From Acanthaster planci (Eukaryota; Echinodermata; Asteroidea; Valvatida; Acanthasteridae): a DNA stretch of 64,000 bases. Position numbers and translations under genes: made by a program. The notes below the pieces were generated by a model. The model searched no databases and was not told the DNA's origin. It saw only the letters and a list, made by a program, of their open reading frames with translations. How positions within the stretch are numbered: position 1 is the stretch's first letter; the number at the start of each line of letters is the position of its first letter. Positions 37,686 through 51,300 of this stretch are shown piece by piece. The DNA lies in NCBI RefSeq assembly GCF_001949145.1, contig NW_019091357.1:3089517-3153516 (forward strand), in the 5' to 3' direction.

Positions 37686-37743
37686 GCTAACGTCGCACTC
37701 AATTTTACTTTATTTGACAAGGAATAAGCACGACGTTTGAAAC
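37686..37743. repeat. Short foldback element, copy 2
   Basis: GCTAACGTCGCAC ... GCACGACGTTTGAAAC: same ends and AT-rich middle as the element 660 bp upstream. A single arm (TGCACGACGTTTGACA) also occurs at about 44318. Confidence 0.5.
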
Positions 37744-40700
37744 GGGCCCGAGGAGGATTTATATCATTGGATGTCAAAAAGGCCAACTTGAACTCTGTTC
37801 GAACAACTGTTTACATTCCTGGGCTATAAACATGTCAGACAGAGATATATAACTTTGAATAGCGCTTATTACAACAGTTGAACACGTAAACATAATAAAG
37901 TCCATGAAGTGAAAACAGTTGACTATTGACACTTATAGTAGACAAATAGGGCCTAAGGGGGGAAAATCGCTTTTGTTATTGTATCGCTTTTGTAGGCAGA
38001 AGAGAGGAGAGAGGGCAACACCGCCTACAAAGAGCTGTTTGTTCAGTAATCGACCACAATTAGGATTTGCATAAAATTACCATGCACTGAATGCTAATAA
38101 GGTATGCATTGCTGGCGTCTCCAGGGTGTCTCAGGGGCTGTTTCTGTTACCAGAATGCACAAAGGGTTTACTTGAGCCTATCCCAGTGAAGCAATATACT
38201 CTTGCCGTCTGGAGAGGCATCCACGCATAAACTCTATTGTCGATCGAGTGACACTGCTTCACTGCACATCCTTGCAAATGGCACAGAGATTTTTTCCGGA
38301 CTTAAGTCCGTGCCCGGTCTACAATTCCTCCCGAGGGATTTTGGGAGGAATGAAAACACTCGAACTGCCGAATAATCTCTGTTTCTGCCATACCGATCTG
38401 TTTGCCAAAGGCATGTTGACATTGACAACATCTGCAAAAGCAACAATTCTCCCGCACTTCCGTCGGTATTATTTTTCCCGCCCAGTGATTAGCAGTGTAA
38501 GGGAATTACCGACAAATGACGACAGCCAGCTGTCGTGTGTTTCTTACGTATATACCCCAAGCTAAATATTATCAGCGCTTGCATCATGCTGATACTAAGT
38601 CTTGCGCTCAGAACTAAAAAGTGTGTTTAGCATTATTTAGGCTCACCAAACCACATTTTGAGATATCGATTCATATTCATTCAGATATTCTTCAAGCCAA
38701 GCCTCCAGGTGTATTTTATAATAATAATAATTTCATAAAAAGGTTTTAGGGGGTATCTTATATCATTCATATAGCCTGTTGCGAATATTATGACGATTAC
38801 AACCAACGGGTGTGGCTTGTGCCAAAGTTACCCCAGGGTGCCAAAGTTACCCGGTTTACGGTATGTACGTTACGGTATGTACTTTTACCATATTAAATGC
38901 TCTGATGATGTGCCGATGAACTCAACCGGTCAACTCAATGATGTCACTGCTAGAAATAGCAGTATAGGCAAAGCCCTCTGAAATGATGCCAAACTTCACG
39001 CAAGGACATTAACTGAACTGCTTGAAAACGCCCTCAAAATATTGGAAGAATTTCATTTTTAAAAAGGCAAACACTCTTAACTTTCGAGGTAAATGGAAGC
39101 AGACACATTCTAGATATCCACTTTAAATCATCTTTTTATTCACCATTCTGTCAAAATGACACAACTAAGAGGAATCTTTTCTACTTTAGCTGTCCAAAAA
39201 TGTGAAAATCCCAAAATGTGCTTGTGAAAAAAGCGAACGTTTTACTTCAGGAGGCGAATACACAGTTTCGACTTTCCGGGGACATTCCTCATGTAGCCAA
39301 AGCGGGTCACGTTTTATTCTGTCGTTCAATAGATCAAACTGACGTTTTGTGCTACTACAATCTCAAATCTACCCATTTTCCGACCCTTGTTTAAAAGTAA
39401 ATACCTGATTTTCAGGTGGAGTAGTGACAGCCATCCCAGTGGTGGAAACGTCGACGGTGTGAATGAGTTTGATTGCTTGGGAGCAGAATTTGGACGCGGC
39501 CAACTTGAGAATTTTTTTCTCTATTACTATATGGGTTACTAAGCTATTGTTTTAAGAGCAATTCATGTAGCCCGTTGAGCCCTCGGGATAACCAGGAAAT
39601 AGAAATATTTTTATAAATGTTTACTAAAACCCTTCAAAATTGCATCTGTGGGTTTCAATTAACCTTATTTTGAATTTTTGTTTTGCAATTTTAATTTAAC
39701 GCATATTTTGATGATTTTTGATTATGGTAATGCACATTTGTGTACTCAAAGCATTCAATAATTATTTGCTTTTACGAGATATCTTTACTTTGATGAATAA
39801 ATACCCCTGTACTACTAAACACGGCAAACTTTTCTGCTCGACTGTATATTGCACGGAAAAGCCGACAGAAGCCCATCATTTGTTGTCTTGTATTTTGCCA
39901 ACTGCGCGGAGGGCAACTTTTGCAGGTTTTGGAATGGAACGAAATTTATATGAAATCCGAAAACATGCACATTTTGCTGACAGTAACAATGATGATATCA
40001 TAAAATTTTTCAAAACAAAATATGGTACAGGGTAGGTTTCGTGCAGAATCAATCTTATACTTAAACAAACTAGTAATGCTGTGCAATTATAATGTGGTCC
40101 GATAAACTTGATGCTGATGCAAAGTGTTTTAAAAATCATGAAATCATGTGTTACAAAAAAAACAGATAAGCACGATAGACCTCTCAGCTTTGTTAGATTG
40201 GGTGTGGTTCACGATGGATGATGCTACTTTTATAGCCAAACATAACTTGATTGAAACATTCATGTCAGATATCTGAAAACTGTTTTTAGCGTGCGGCTTT
40301 CTTCTGTAGTCCGACTATGTGCAGTATCCCAGTTTGGCCGTGCGCACTTTACGAGGAAGTTTATTTTTAAGCACCACCGTGCCGAGTAGCTTTATATAAT
40401 CCTGCACAAGTAGATTGTTTGCCAAGGAAGCGACTCATTAGTCCCTGGATGACAGCCATTCAAGGAAAGGAGTGTACTGTGGACGAATGTTTGACAGCAC
40501 AAAGCGACGAGAATTGCCTGGCAAATATCGATTCTTGTGTGCACCCATGTATGGCTTTCGAAAATGTTTACACTGGCGAGCATACAGCTGTCGCTTTTCG
40601 ATTTTTCCCCAACTGATCCAAAGGTAGTACGGGCACTGATTTCATGAGAAAGATTTAAGTGTGAATTTGACTAAGAGATATTAACCACTTGCATTTGTTT

Positions 40701-42639
40701 GCGCCACCTCTGAGGTTTTACGTCGGGAGAGTGCCAGGTAGGTGTTTTTTTTTCTTTCTTTGGGGGAGTTCATACAAAATTCATTATTTTGTGACCTTCA
40801 TTACGATAATTATTCGAATATATTATATTGTTGAAAATTTGCCATAGTGGGTGCTTTTGATATCCTTGTGAGAATGATAGGCAACTCTTGATTTTGGTAG
40901 AATTGTTATTTCTGTTGCTCGGCTGTGATGTAAAAACCCATTTTAATATTTTTGAAATGTAGCCTTATATCTTAGGAAGGCTTTAAAAGGCCACATAAAT
41001 AAATTTGAAGTTGTTTCCCCCAGCAAAAAAACCTATTTGCCCCTCATCCCCTTCAAACATTTGGTTTTGGAGCAGCCTTTGGTTATTGCCCTCTTTAAAA
41101 GACCCCTTGGAGCGTTGGGGGTAACTTGCTTGCGACTTTTCCCCTCCTGAGTAATGTCGGTCATGGAATTTAGTCCTTCCTGATGGGTATCATCTCAACG
41201 AAAATGTAGCTCGGGGTTCTTTTTAAGTTTACAACAGGAAGAGTAAGCAGGTTTTTAAGTTGGCTTCGTACGAGCATACAGCGGTGATGTTTCGAAGGAC
41301 AGCGCTGTGACGGGGCATTGCTAACCCAGGGAATGAATCACCTAGAACAGGGAGGGAGTTTCCTGCCAAAGTATTTAAAAATTACTGCTCGGTACTTACG
41401 TGGCTATACGTTGAATTCTATTTCAGTCGCTTCCAAACAGTGTTTAGGCAGTAATTGCAACCAAGTTTACCTGAAGTTTAAATATTAAAACTGTTATACT
41501 CGTGGAACTGTAAGGAACATAATTACAAGTTAGCAAGAATTAATCTACTTGTATAAAACAAAACCAAAATAAATCGAACGAAAAAACCTAGGGTATGTGA
41601 TGAATGCCTGCTTGAATGCATGTATCGAACTCGCTGTCATCTTGGCATTAAGTTTGCAATTAAAAAAATACAAAACAATTTACAAGTCAATTGAAGTGGA
41701 ATTTATCCGTATGATTCTTCTTCAGGGTTGATTTGACCTTCAAGAATTTAAGAGGATGGTTCCTGACCTTGGTTTGCCACGGGTATGTGGACCAAACTTA
41801 CCCGCCTCAATGCTGGCCTGGAATTTTGAAAATTTAGCGATTCGTCTAGTTTTTTAAAAAATGGCATCAAAGGCCTACACCCTTTTATAATAGCCCAATT
41901 TTGTTTCCTTTTTAAATGTTACCCTATTTTAAAGGTGGGACGCACCATATGTAAATCAAAATGGGACTGTCCGATGATTCTTATATCTTTTTGAATGAAA
42001 GAAAATGAACTGTACATGAAACATTTTTATACAGAGAACAGATGTTGTGCTCTGTTCTTTTTAACGATTTTTTCTTACAATTGTTGGAAAGTTGCAGCAC
42101 GTCAGTATGTCCAAATGGCGTTATGAACTGACAGAAATGGGAAAACTGTAAGACAGAAAATGTAAGAAAATATACATTTGTTTGAAGTTTTTTTTTTTCA
42201 GGCGAAAAATCTTACTTCGCTGGCTCTGCACCGCTTGGCTAACGCAGCTAACCTTTGCAAGCTGTATCCAATGAAAGCAGCCCCTTTTTTCGACAACAAA
42301 AACTGCCATTTCCAAACGTTAAACGTCCTGTTGTCGGGCAAAATTTCCTCAGTGCCCATAACTACTGGTTATGGTCTACATCTGTAGACTGAAATGTGAT
42401 TTGTACTTGCATTGACTACGTGAAAGCGTGGTCACGGTGGTCACGTGGTATGTTTGCATACATGGCGCCTCAAATGTGTAGCTTTTCTTTTTTGGTTATA
42501 ATTTTTAAATTTTTTTTAATTCAAAACTTATTAGATTTATGCCATATGTACATATCATTCCCAGTTCGGCCTAGGCTGTAAGCAACTTCAAAGGGCATAT
42601 TCCTGAAATGTTAAGTCTTTCTATCGTTTCGAAAAAATT

Positions 42640-43330
42640 ATGATGATGATGAAACATTTATTTCAATGTTTTCATTCTTTACAATGTAACTAAACACGTT
42701 CACATTGTATACTGAATATATCTGGCCATTAAATTGGGTAACAATGCATAAAATAGGACTATACATTTGATAATTTAGATGGCAACATTTAGGTTTAAGG
42801 TTATTAGCAGGAACGCTCTTGTACCTCAACCTTTAGACAGATGACAACCATACAATCTAACATATGACAGACAAATGACGAACAACACTAAACAAAAAAG
42901 TGTGAAACAACGCCGCATTAATAGAGCACAAATAAATATGATTTGGGAATATGAGCCAAGCAACTGGGTTCTCAGTTTTCTAACAAACACAAATAAAGAA
43001 GGTATTGACTTGAGAGAATCTTCTAGACCATTCCAGTACAAGATACCTTTATGAATAACATCGTTCTTAGCCAATGACACTCTGTTAAATTGGACATACA
43101 AGTTTCCTCTCACACTGCTTCGGGTATTATAATTATGAATGTTAGATGCTAAAGTAAAACAAGAATTAAAACTTGAAAGGAGTAAATTGTGCATAAGTTT
43201 GTACATGAATATTCCCAGATTAAGTTCATATAAATGGTTACATTGCAATAGGTTTAATTTTATAGCAAACAAAGTAGCAGAATGATCACGATGGGCAAAT
43301 GACTTTACTCCTCGATGAAATTCTTTTGAT
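42640..43330 (-). mobile_element. 5'-truncated LINE (reverse-transcriptase C-terminal part)
   Basis: The minus-strand translation holds ELNLGIFMYKLMHNLL, NIHNYNTRSSVRGNLYVQ, KGILYWNGLEDSLKSI and SLFVFVRKLRTQLL. This is the usual C-terminal end of the reverse transcriptase of CR1/L2/RTE-like retrotransposons of invertebrates (pattern IxxYNTR ... G..WN.L...I). The 3' end is a short TCA microsatellite (ATGATGATGATG on the + strand at 42640). Only the last 150 or so codons remain, as in 5'-truncated copies. Confidence 0.75.
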
Positions 43331-45180
43331 CAATCCACAGCGTTTTATTGTAAACAGAGCCATATTATTCCGAGTTTATTTTACTGACTACTGTCCGTGT
43401 CTAACCTCGCTTTTTGGATGGGAGAAAAGCAGCTGTTTGTATTTGCTCTGAAGGCCGATCCTGCTTGACATGCGTCGTTCGCGCGCACTCAGTAATGCAC
43501 CTTGGATTTTGTGCAAGACAATCTTCGCCTTGACCGTTGAAATTGCACTTGTGTTGTGATTGATTTTTGGAGCAGTAAACTCAAAACATAAAACAAGTCA
43601 ATGGAGTGACAGTAGCAGTAAGGTAACCCGCAAATCAGTTAATCCTGTAAAATTCCATCCAAAAGCCCATGGTGAATTCTACCTTTATGCGAGAATTGTT
43701 TGTTTTCAGAATATAACCTTTTATAACCCGGCGCCACATTCTTTGCCGAATAAAATGTCCATTCTCATCCTATACCAGCAATAATCTCTTCACAATGTTC
43801 TCTTTGAATCCTACAGAGGTTTTTCACATGGAATGAGCCACCATCAGCGGCATGCAACGGTTTACAAGAAAAAAAAGAATGGCTGCATTCAAATCGATGA
43901 CGTTCATTGCATTCACATTGATGACGTTTAGCCTGATTTATACAGCAAAACTTTCTAGAAGAGATCATCGTCTAACATTCTTCGAAACAGGTGAATAAAT
44001 AGGTGTCCAAATTAACGGTGTAAAATCTGCGTATTTATTGCTTAAAACGGATTTTTCACGTAGCTGCTTATGATGATCATTATTACTAATGGGAGAAACA
44101 AAAAACATCCATATAGGGAAATGTACGATGGATAACTATTACATGTATATTCAAAATATCCTACCGTCTTTGCTCCACTTTAAACCCCATCGCACTACGA
44201 CCTTTTAAGTTTACAATAAATGTAAACATTAACTTCTCCTGACACCCAGCCTGGTTTAGTCGTGTCGTGCCACAACCGATCCCAACAGCGGCTTCCATGC
44301 ATATCCGGCTACAAAATGCACGACGTTTGACACACATTTCCGACATGCTCGGGCTTGAGTGTACATAGAAAGTTAGGAACAGGTCCAGATAAGGCGTCTG
44401 GCAGAGCATAGACTGACGGTCGTACACTTTGTACCGGAAACCGTGCACGATATGAGGCCCATGGGTACCCCCCACACACACATGTGAAATTCCTAGACTA
44501 TTGTTACCTAATACATCCCCCCCCCACATGTCTGTAAAGAATTCCGGAGATTCCGATCAAACAATGACCAACACAAAGGTGGGGAGGGGTGCTCTCCGCC
44601 CCATATCTTGCATCATATGTTGTACCGGTACAGGCTTTTTATATTCGAGCTCACGTGGTCCCTTCTGTTATACACCTGGCTAAAATGCCTCGACTTTTTG
44701 TTCTCTGATAGATTGCAAATTATGAAAAGACGTGCTGGTGTGTGCTTATACGGAAGATCTGGAGGTTTTGACAAAAGTCTTTGTGCCAAGTGTACCTGAG
44801 AAATTTTGGAATAAAAGGTTTCATAACATGAAGGTCCCTCAGTTGTAATGCATGCTGTCAAAGACAACGTAATTTTCAAGGATTTACCTTTAAATCAAAC
44901 TGAGAATGCAACCTGGATAAATGATATTGAAAGGGTGTCTTTAAAAATGGAATCCCAGATAAATTTGTTTATTTTTGAATGTGAATGATTATTTTCATAA
45001 ATGGTAACCATCATCTGTGTCATCCTGGTTTTTTTCATATAACACCAAGAAATCCGTGTTTCCGTCACAGATGACTGAGCATGAAGGGGTTATGGACAAT
45101 TCAGAAATGGCTTAGCACAAAATAGCTGTTTTGCTGTTAAATTCATACTATCAAGAGAAGGCCTTTGTTGGAATTATGTA
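43331..45180. other. Intergenic stretch with MITE B
   Basis: Only MITE family B copy 1 (44444-44612) is identifiable. Upstream promoter sequence of the sulfotransferase could be here if the anchor exon at 45181 is right. I see no clear TATA box. Confidence 0.4.
44444..44612 (-). mobile_element. MITE family B, copy 1
   Basis: Reverse copy of the 171-bp element at 60842. Shared blocks (reverse complement): TTTGTGTTGGTCATTGTTTG, ATCGGAATCTCCGGAATTCT and TAGGTAACAATAGTC. Terminal inverted repeats are GCAAGATATGGGGC and GCACGATATGAGGC. Confidence 0.7.
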
Positions 45181-45391
45181 ATGTTTGCCGGAATCTCCAA
45201 AATGCACGATACCCATTTAAAAGCGATGAAAACCGGTACAAGGGAAGAAGTCTTCGTTGAAAGAAATGGGGAACATGTGAACACTGGGGTTAGCTACTAC
45301 AAGAGTAAGCCCCTAATTGTGGTTGTCTTTGCATTAATGATTTTAACAGTGTACGTAATGCTTTACGCCGTGCAAACCTATGACACATCTG
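45181..45391 (+). CDS. Candidate type II membrane-anchor exon of the sulfotransferase
   Basis: The open frame from ATG 45181 encodes a hydrophilic N-terminus, then YYKSKP and one hydrophobic helix (LIVVVFALMILTVYVMLYAV), then QTYDTS. This is Golgi type II architecture. A phase-1 donor CTG|GTGCAA would join it to the stem exon at 46293. The donor is weak, and other start codons (MHDTHL, MKTGT) are possible. It could instead be a chance hydrophobic ORF. Confidence 0.4.
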
Positions 45392-48300
45392 GTGCAAAGC
45401 CATTTCTGACACAGTCCATTAAAGTTTGCGCTCAGTCATGTGTGGCGGAAATGAGGATTTCTTGATGTCATGAGAAAGAAGACATCATACTGAAACAGAT
45501 TATAATTTCCATTTACAAAAATCATTAGTTACATTCAAGAAAAATAATTAATTAATCTCGGTCTTTTTTAAGACACCTTGTATTTCTGTCAGCGGCGAAT
45601 CCACCTTTTGGCTTCAGGCAAATTCAAAAGCGAATGCAGCTTCGTGCTCATTCAATATGAGCCCGAAGCATGTTTATTTGATAAATAAAGAGCCCGAAGC
45701 GTGTTTATTTGATAAATAAATACACCGATTACTTTCTCTCCTACTCAACCCTGAAGTATTCTTACGTTTGAAAATGTCGTGGGTGTCAAACTGCCCCCCT
45801 GCCCCACCCCCAAACAGGATACGCTTCTGATTTCAGTCTTACATCAGTGTTTGAATCTAGGCGCAGAAATTTCCATTGTAACCATGCTGTCTATCTGTTA
45901 TAGGGGATGGGGGTGACTTAAATCCCGACCGTAGAAATTACATAAGGGGGGCATTGCCAGACATCACTTGAAACAAGGGGGTGCCATTCATGAAAAGAAT
46001 GCACATCTTATGTATACTTACACCCCTTTACCTTGCATTAAAACGGCAAAGTTAAAGCTTTTGCATTCTGTCTCCCCTTTTCATTAAAATATTCGGCTGT
46101 TGGAAATTCAAAAAATACCTCCCAATCTGTCTTTCTCTCACCACGAAAGAAAAAGAAAGGATGAGCCAATAGCTCCCCCTGTTCAAGAAGTAAGGAGATA
46201 TTTACCCCCATTCGCGGGCGTTTATGACCCTGCTTCATCCTAATTAACCGTTCCTGTGAAACTCTTTCCTGTTTCTGTCGTTTGCCATGCAGAAAAAGAG
46301 CACTTTCGCAAGCATTTCAAAGACACCAGGACATCAAAGCGTTATCCAATAGAGGTGAGGCCATCGGGTGTTCGGTGATTTACAAAAAATGAGACAAGAA
46401 AAGAAAGATTTGAACAAGTTTTGGCTTATCCACACTGAATGTAACTATATATGTTTATTATGATTAGCTTTCATTTTGCCACGATTAACATTTACCTCTG
46501 GATATCCTAAAACGAGCAACCATTAGATCATTCAAAGAGGGTAACACTGAGCTACGTACACAATTGAATTTCACAAAAGAATTTTACAAAACGTGCTGGG
46601 AAGGATTATCTCCTCTCAGGCATTTCAAAACGGGAAAACTGTCCATTTATTCCTGGGGAAATTACGGTAGTTGATGTTGCTACATACAAGCTTAGTGAAG
46701 CTCTCTGGAAACAATATACACATTCACATTTATATACAGTCTCACTTGTATAAACAATACCGTCGATGATTTCACGAAGTGACAAAAACCTGAAAAATTG
46801 ATTTTTTCGATATGGAGTTTTGCGGCCTTTTGGGAACATTGGGACAGGTTGGCTCGGTATTACAGCCAAATTTTGTTTACTTTCTTAAATACCGCAAACA
46901 AAATTTGACAAAAAGCTCGGTCTCTAGGATTTTTGGGTCTCGCAAGTGACAAAGCCTTCTTGGCACCAGGGCAAAAATGGTGACAAGATGCAGTGTGCAC
47001 GCGTGCGAACGATATTGAACATAAAACCCTGGGCGCATAATACAATAGGCAAGTAGTAAGACCTTCGTGCAGGTTTTACAATCTCACTAAGTGTAAAAAA
47101 AAAAAATTGGTAATGAATTACTCTTTAAATTAAAGCAACAAATTCACAAATTAGTGTGGATTAGCATTTTTCAAACCTCACTTTACATGACTTTGTAAAA
47201 ATTTCCCCGGTCGATGGTCGAAAATATAGGATGAAATAGGTCATATTTTAAAACGCGTTTTTCTCGGATGTCTGTTTTGCGCGAAAGGGAGGTTTTAGTC
47301 TCTTTGTGAGATCATCGACGATAAGTCAGTGCAAGGCTAAAAACTGTTATTAAAAATTAATATACACATGATAAAGATCAATCAGATTGAAGATACAAAC
47401 TTAGAAAACATATCACAAACAAATCTTTTTGTATCTCACGGTCCTGTTACTCTTCCTCCGTAGACATATATAAATGCCCACACTATCCAACTGTCCTCTG
47501 CTTCAGGTCGTTTGATCAGGTGCTTTTACAACAAACTAGAAACGTTTAAAGCAAAATGCCACTGTTCGAAGGTTCTGGTAACTATTATCCCAAAATGTAA
47601 TAGCTGTCACGCTAATAAGTCAGGCTCTAGTCGATAACGAGTTGAAGCGAGCGTCCCCCCCCCCTGAATAAAACATACTTCAAGGCTACAAATTGAGCCT
47701 TAAATTAAAAAACACTTAAAAAGTACTCTTTTCCAACTCGGAAATAGATTGAGAAAACCCTTCGGTACTCTACGCAAAGCAAGTTGAACTAAGTACCTCT
47801 GACTTCCTTCTTTTGTGCCCACGACCCCACATTATGACGCTCAAGCTGCAATACGAGATTCAGGTGGCTATTATAATGTATCACCCGCACGCTTCGAACA
47901 TTGACATTTTGCTTTAAAAGCCGCGTTTAACAACAGCGGTGGGTAGTAGGGCACATAATGGGGACGAAACATTATTTCCCACTCTTAGTATCTGTCCACC
48001 TTGAAGAACGTATGTCAAATCGAGCACTTAAAGCTTCGCGGGATGCTCCAATGTTACTTTTTGTAAAATATATTTTACAAATGAAGAAAAAAGATAATTC
48101 GTTGAAGCCCAAAGGCTACAGAACTATTTACAATTAATGTGCAGTTTTCAAGTCACATTTATGATGCAATGCGAGTATGATGCGGAATTTGACTTCAAAT
48201 GATAAGGAATTCGAGATCACATAAGTTTGATTCAACTAAAATAGACGTTCACTTATCTTCCTCCTATAATTCGAACGTTATGAGTGTGTGATTGGGGAGT

Positions 48301-51300
48301 CAAATTAGCGTAGCGGTTCTTTCCTCGTCTTCCACCTCTGCAGTCCGGATTCAAACCCCGGCCTGGTCCACAAGTGGATTGGGTTTTCAGTCCTTACCTG
48401 ATTCCGTGGGTTTTACTCAGAATATTCCTTTGGGGTTTTCCTCCCACCTCTAAAACTGCAACTGCTTCTCATTGTCCCCTTTGTACAGGTTTCTTCAAGC
48501 TTGCAAGCTACAGTGCCTGGGGCACTTTGGGGGAATTCTTAGTGTCATTACCAGAAATAACAATAATAATAATAATTAAGCTTGCTAGATTCTCTAGCAG
48601 GCAAGCATCATCGAGTCGCCACAAGAAAAGTGAGAAAAATTTCATCATGCACAAGGTTTCTAATTAGAATTATATAGTAATGTTCGTTTGAAAAGAAAAG
48701 TTGATAGTGCTTCAAAGACAAACACTGCAACATCCTCTGATTGGCTGTTGCATTCAGTAATGGTACAGTGTTGGCTGGTCTATAGACCGACTCACTGACG
48801 TCATTACTGCTGTGTCCCTGTTACTTAGGCACGCTTTCCTATGCTTGACGAGCACATGATGTTGGTTAGCAGTGAGCTGCTATTAGCTGACGAGGAAGCA
48901 TTTAACGCGCGTCTCTTTTGTTCACGTGCGTGGGGACGGCGCAGTAATGGCTCCTAATCCTTGTGACCGGATGGTCTATTACCTACCAAATGCCTACAAG
49001 AGGGTTCAGCCGTTTTGGATTAGTTGGGTCAAAGTTGGTCGAAGATTGCTGAGTATACGTCATGTTTATTGCAACCTTCGTAGTTTGTGTCTGAGCGGGA
49101 CTAACTCGACTGACAGATTCTGTCTGAATACCCTTATCCTCGCTGACAATCCAACCTTCAGTGTGTTTGTGCCTGCTAGTACGTGCGAGTCCAGGATGGG
49201 AGACTCTCGTTGATTGGCTGCCTCGCCTACAGCAGTCGAAACACGAATGTTCAGGTCCAAAAGTCGCACAGAGAGACTGGAAAAAGAACGTGCCATGAAT
49301 CCAGCTTGAACTCGTGACAATCATCCAGTAAACCCCAAACTGATAATAGCTGAGCACTGTGGCTGGAAGAAACAACGCCCCAACCAAGAGCGTTGAAAGA
49401 CCAGCCATGGTGAGAGCTGGCGTCGTGGTGATGAGAGAGTAACGCGTGCGCTGCTCACGCTTTTGTAAGGGGGCGAGTTTATAAGCCACCCCATAGTGAA
49501 TGGTATAATCAACCGGCAAGCCAACAGCTAAAATGATCATGGTTGCTTGTACAACATTCAGTTCCCATCCAAGCAAGACCAGACTCGCCACTGTGACAAA
49601 TATGGCACATGTCACAGTCATCACGGCAAAGACGGTGAGCAAAATATTCCGAATGGTCAGTGCAAGGATTCCGGACGATACTGCCAATGCAATAAGCATG
49701 GAATGTAATGTTCCAGACGCCAGACTTTGTTGCAGATCGTACAGAAGAATATCGGGGGCAGTCGGGACAAACCAGCCCCTCTGTAAAGGAACTGGCGCCG
49801 TTTGTAATGTCTCCTCAACCCAAGAATCTGCGGTGGCCCAGAGCTCATTATTTGTCCAATAGTTTAAACCGCTCAGGTAATTTGTACCAAAGATGAGTTT
49901 CACCACGGCCAGCTCAGCATTATCTCTTCTGAAATACAAACTCGGAAAGAGCCCTTGATTGGCAAATTTATACAAACATGTTTTGAAGAGAGAAGGGTGG
50001 TAGGGAAAGACAGGCTGGTTGCAACACGGTGTCGCATCCTCGCCAGTAAAGGGATCGACACACGAGTCTCGTCGCATGAGCTGCACATAGTCTTCCATAA
50101 AACAAGCTGATGGAAAATTGGAGTTGTAAAAAGATTGATTCCTGATATTATGACAGAAGTTATAAAACCACGCCTGGTGGTCCCAACTGCTCAACTGGAA
50201 CTTATTGTCTAAAAGGAGAGTACCAAAATCACCCGGGTTCCATATGTCACCGTTGTCTACTCCCTGTACACCCCAGAGAATACAGCCTAGGGTGCTTGAG
50301 GGCCTGGAACGGGTAGCCGAGAACTGCTCCTTAAACACAATTTCATGTTGCTCTAAAAAGTTAGAATCGACGTAAAATTGAAGACTGGGAGATTGAGGCA
50401 CTTTCAAACGTGGAAAATAAAACACGACAACCCCACTTGCAGACATTAACAACAGGAAAAGAATAATCCACAGGAATCTCAGTTTCAGCACAAAAAAGGG
50501 AATGAGTTCGCAGTAAACCATTTTCACTGGTTTAATAATTTTGACAAAGACGTTATACCTCAGGTTTAGGTCCCGCAACGGCGAGCACCACCAAACCCGG
50601 ACTTTTTGTTGCATTACAATAGCCGACGGGAGCAAACCCATTGTCAAAAAGAAATTCATGATGATGGCAGTACCGGCAAAGAGTGCGAAGCACCTCACAA
50701 CAGTTACAGGGCTGACTACCGCTGCGTAGAGTGCCGCTGCGGTGGTAAAGCTGGTCACAAGCATCGTGGCGAACGCATGACGGAGGGTCTCGTGCACGAG
50801 TCTTATCAAGTCTTGGTCGCCAAACTCCGACCGACACTTCTTCCAGAAGTCCATGAAGACAAACGTGTCATCCATCCCAACTCCAATTATCAAGACGATA
50901 GCCATGGTATTGGCAATCGGGAAGAAAGGCCGCAGCAACACTACTGTGTATATGAAGTCGGCTAAGGCGAGCGAGAAGATGATGATCAAAGAAGCTGACA
51001 GTGTCACTAAGAATGAACTTGTGTAAGCCCAAGACAGGAAGAAAACAGCTACGGACGCAAAACACAGGAAGAGGCTATCAGCAAAGAAGTAATCGGAAAA
51101 CATACTTGACTTGATGAAAAAGTTGACCGCCCTGAGCTTTGTTATTCCGTTTGAATCTGGCTGAACTAATATTTTCTCCTTGTAAATGGTTTTTAGGACA
51201 GTTCCAGCGCTGTCTCCAAACACGGGGAAATAGACTACAGTTATCGGGGATGACAGGGGTGTGACGTTTCTCATGAGGTTCAGACTAAATTCTGTCGGGA

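Larger units (their letters stand above)
31115..42639. other. Gene-poor region
   Basis: Repeat family A copy 3, two small foldbacks and one MITE. Plus-strand frames at about 38248-38565, 39718-40035 and 40419-40616 (the last Cys-rich: CTVDEC, SCVHPC) are open, but I recognise no domain in them. They may be exons of an unknown gene or chance. Confidence 0.4.

Noticed and set aside
48926-49213. Plus-strand ORF of 95 codons overlapping the end of the Dispatched-like gene
   Set aside because: It is the antisense shadow of the conserved minus-strand coding sequence; it has no domain of its own.
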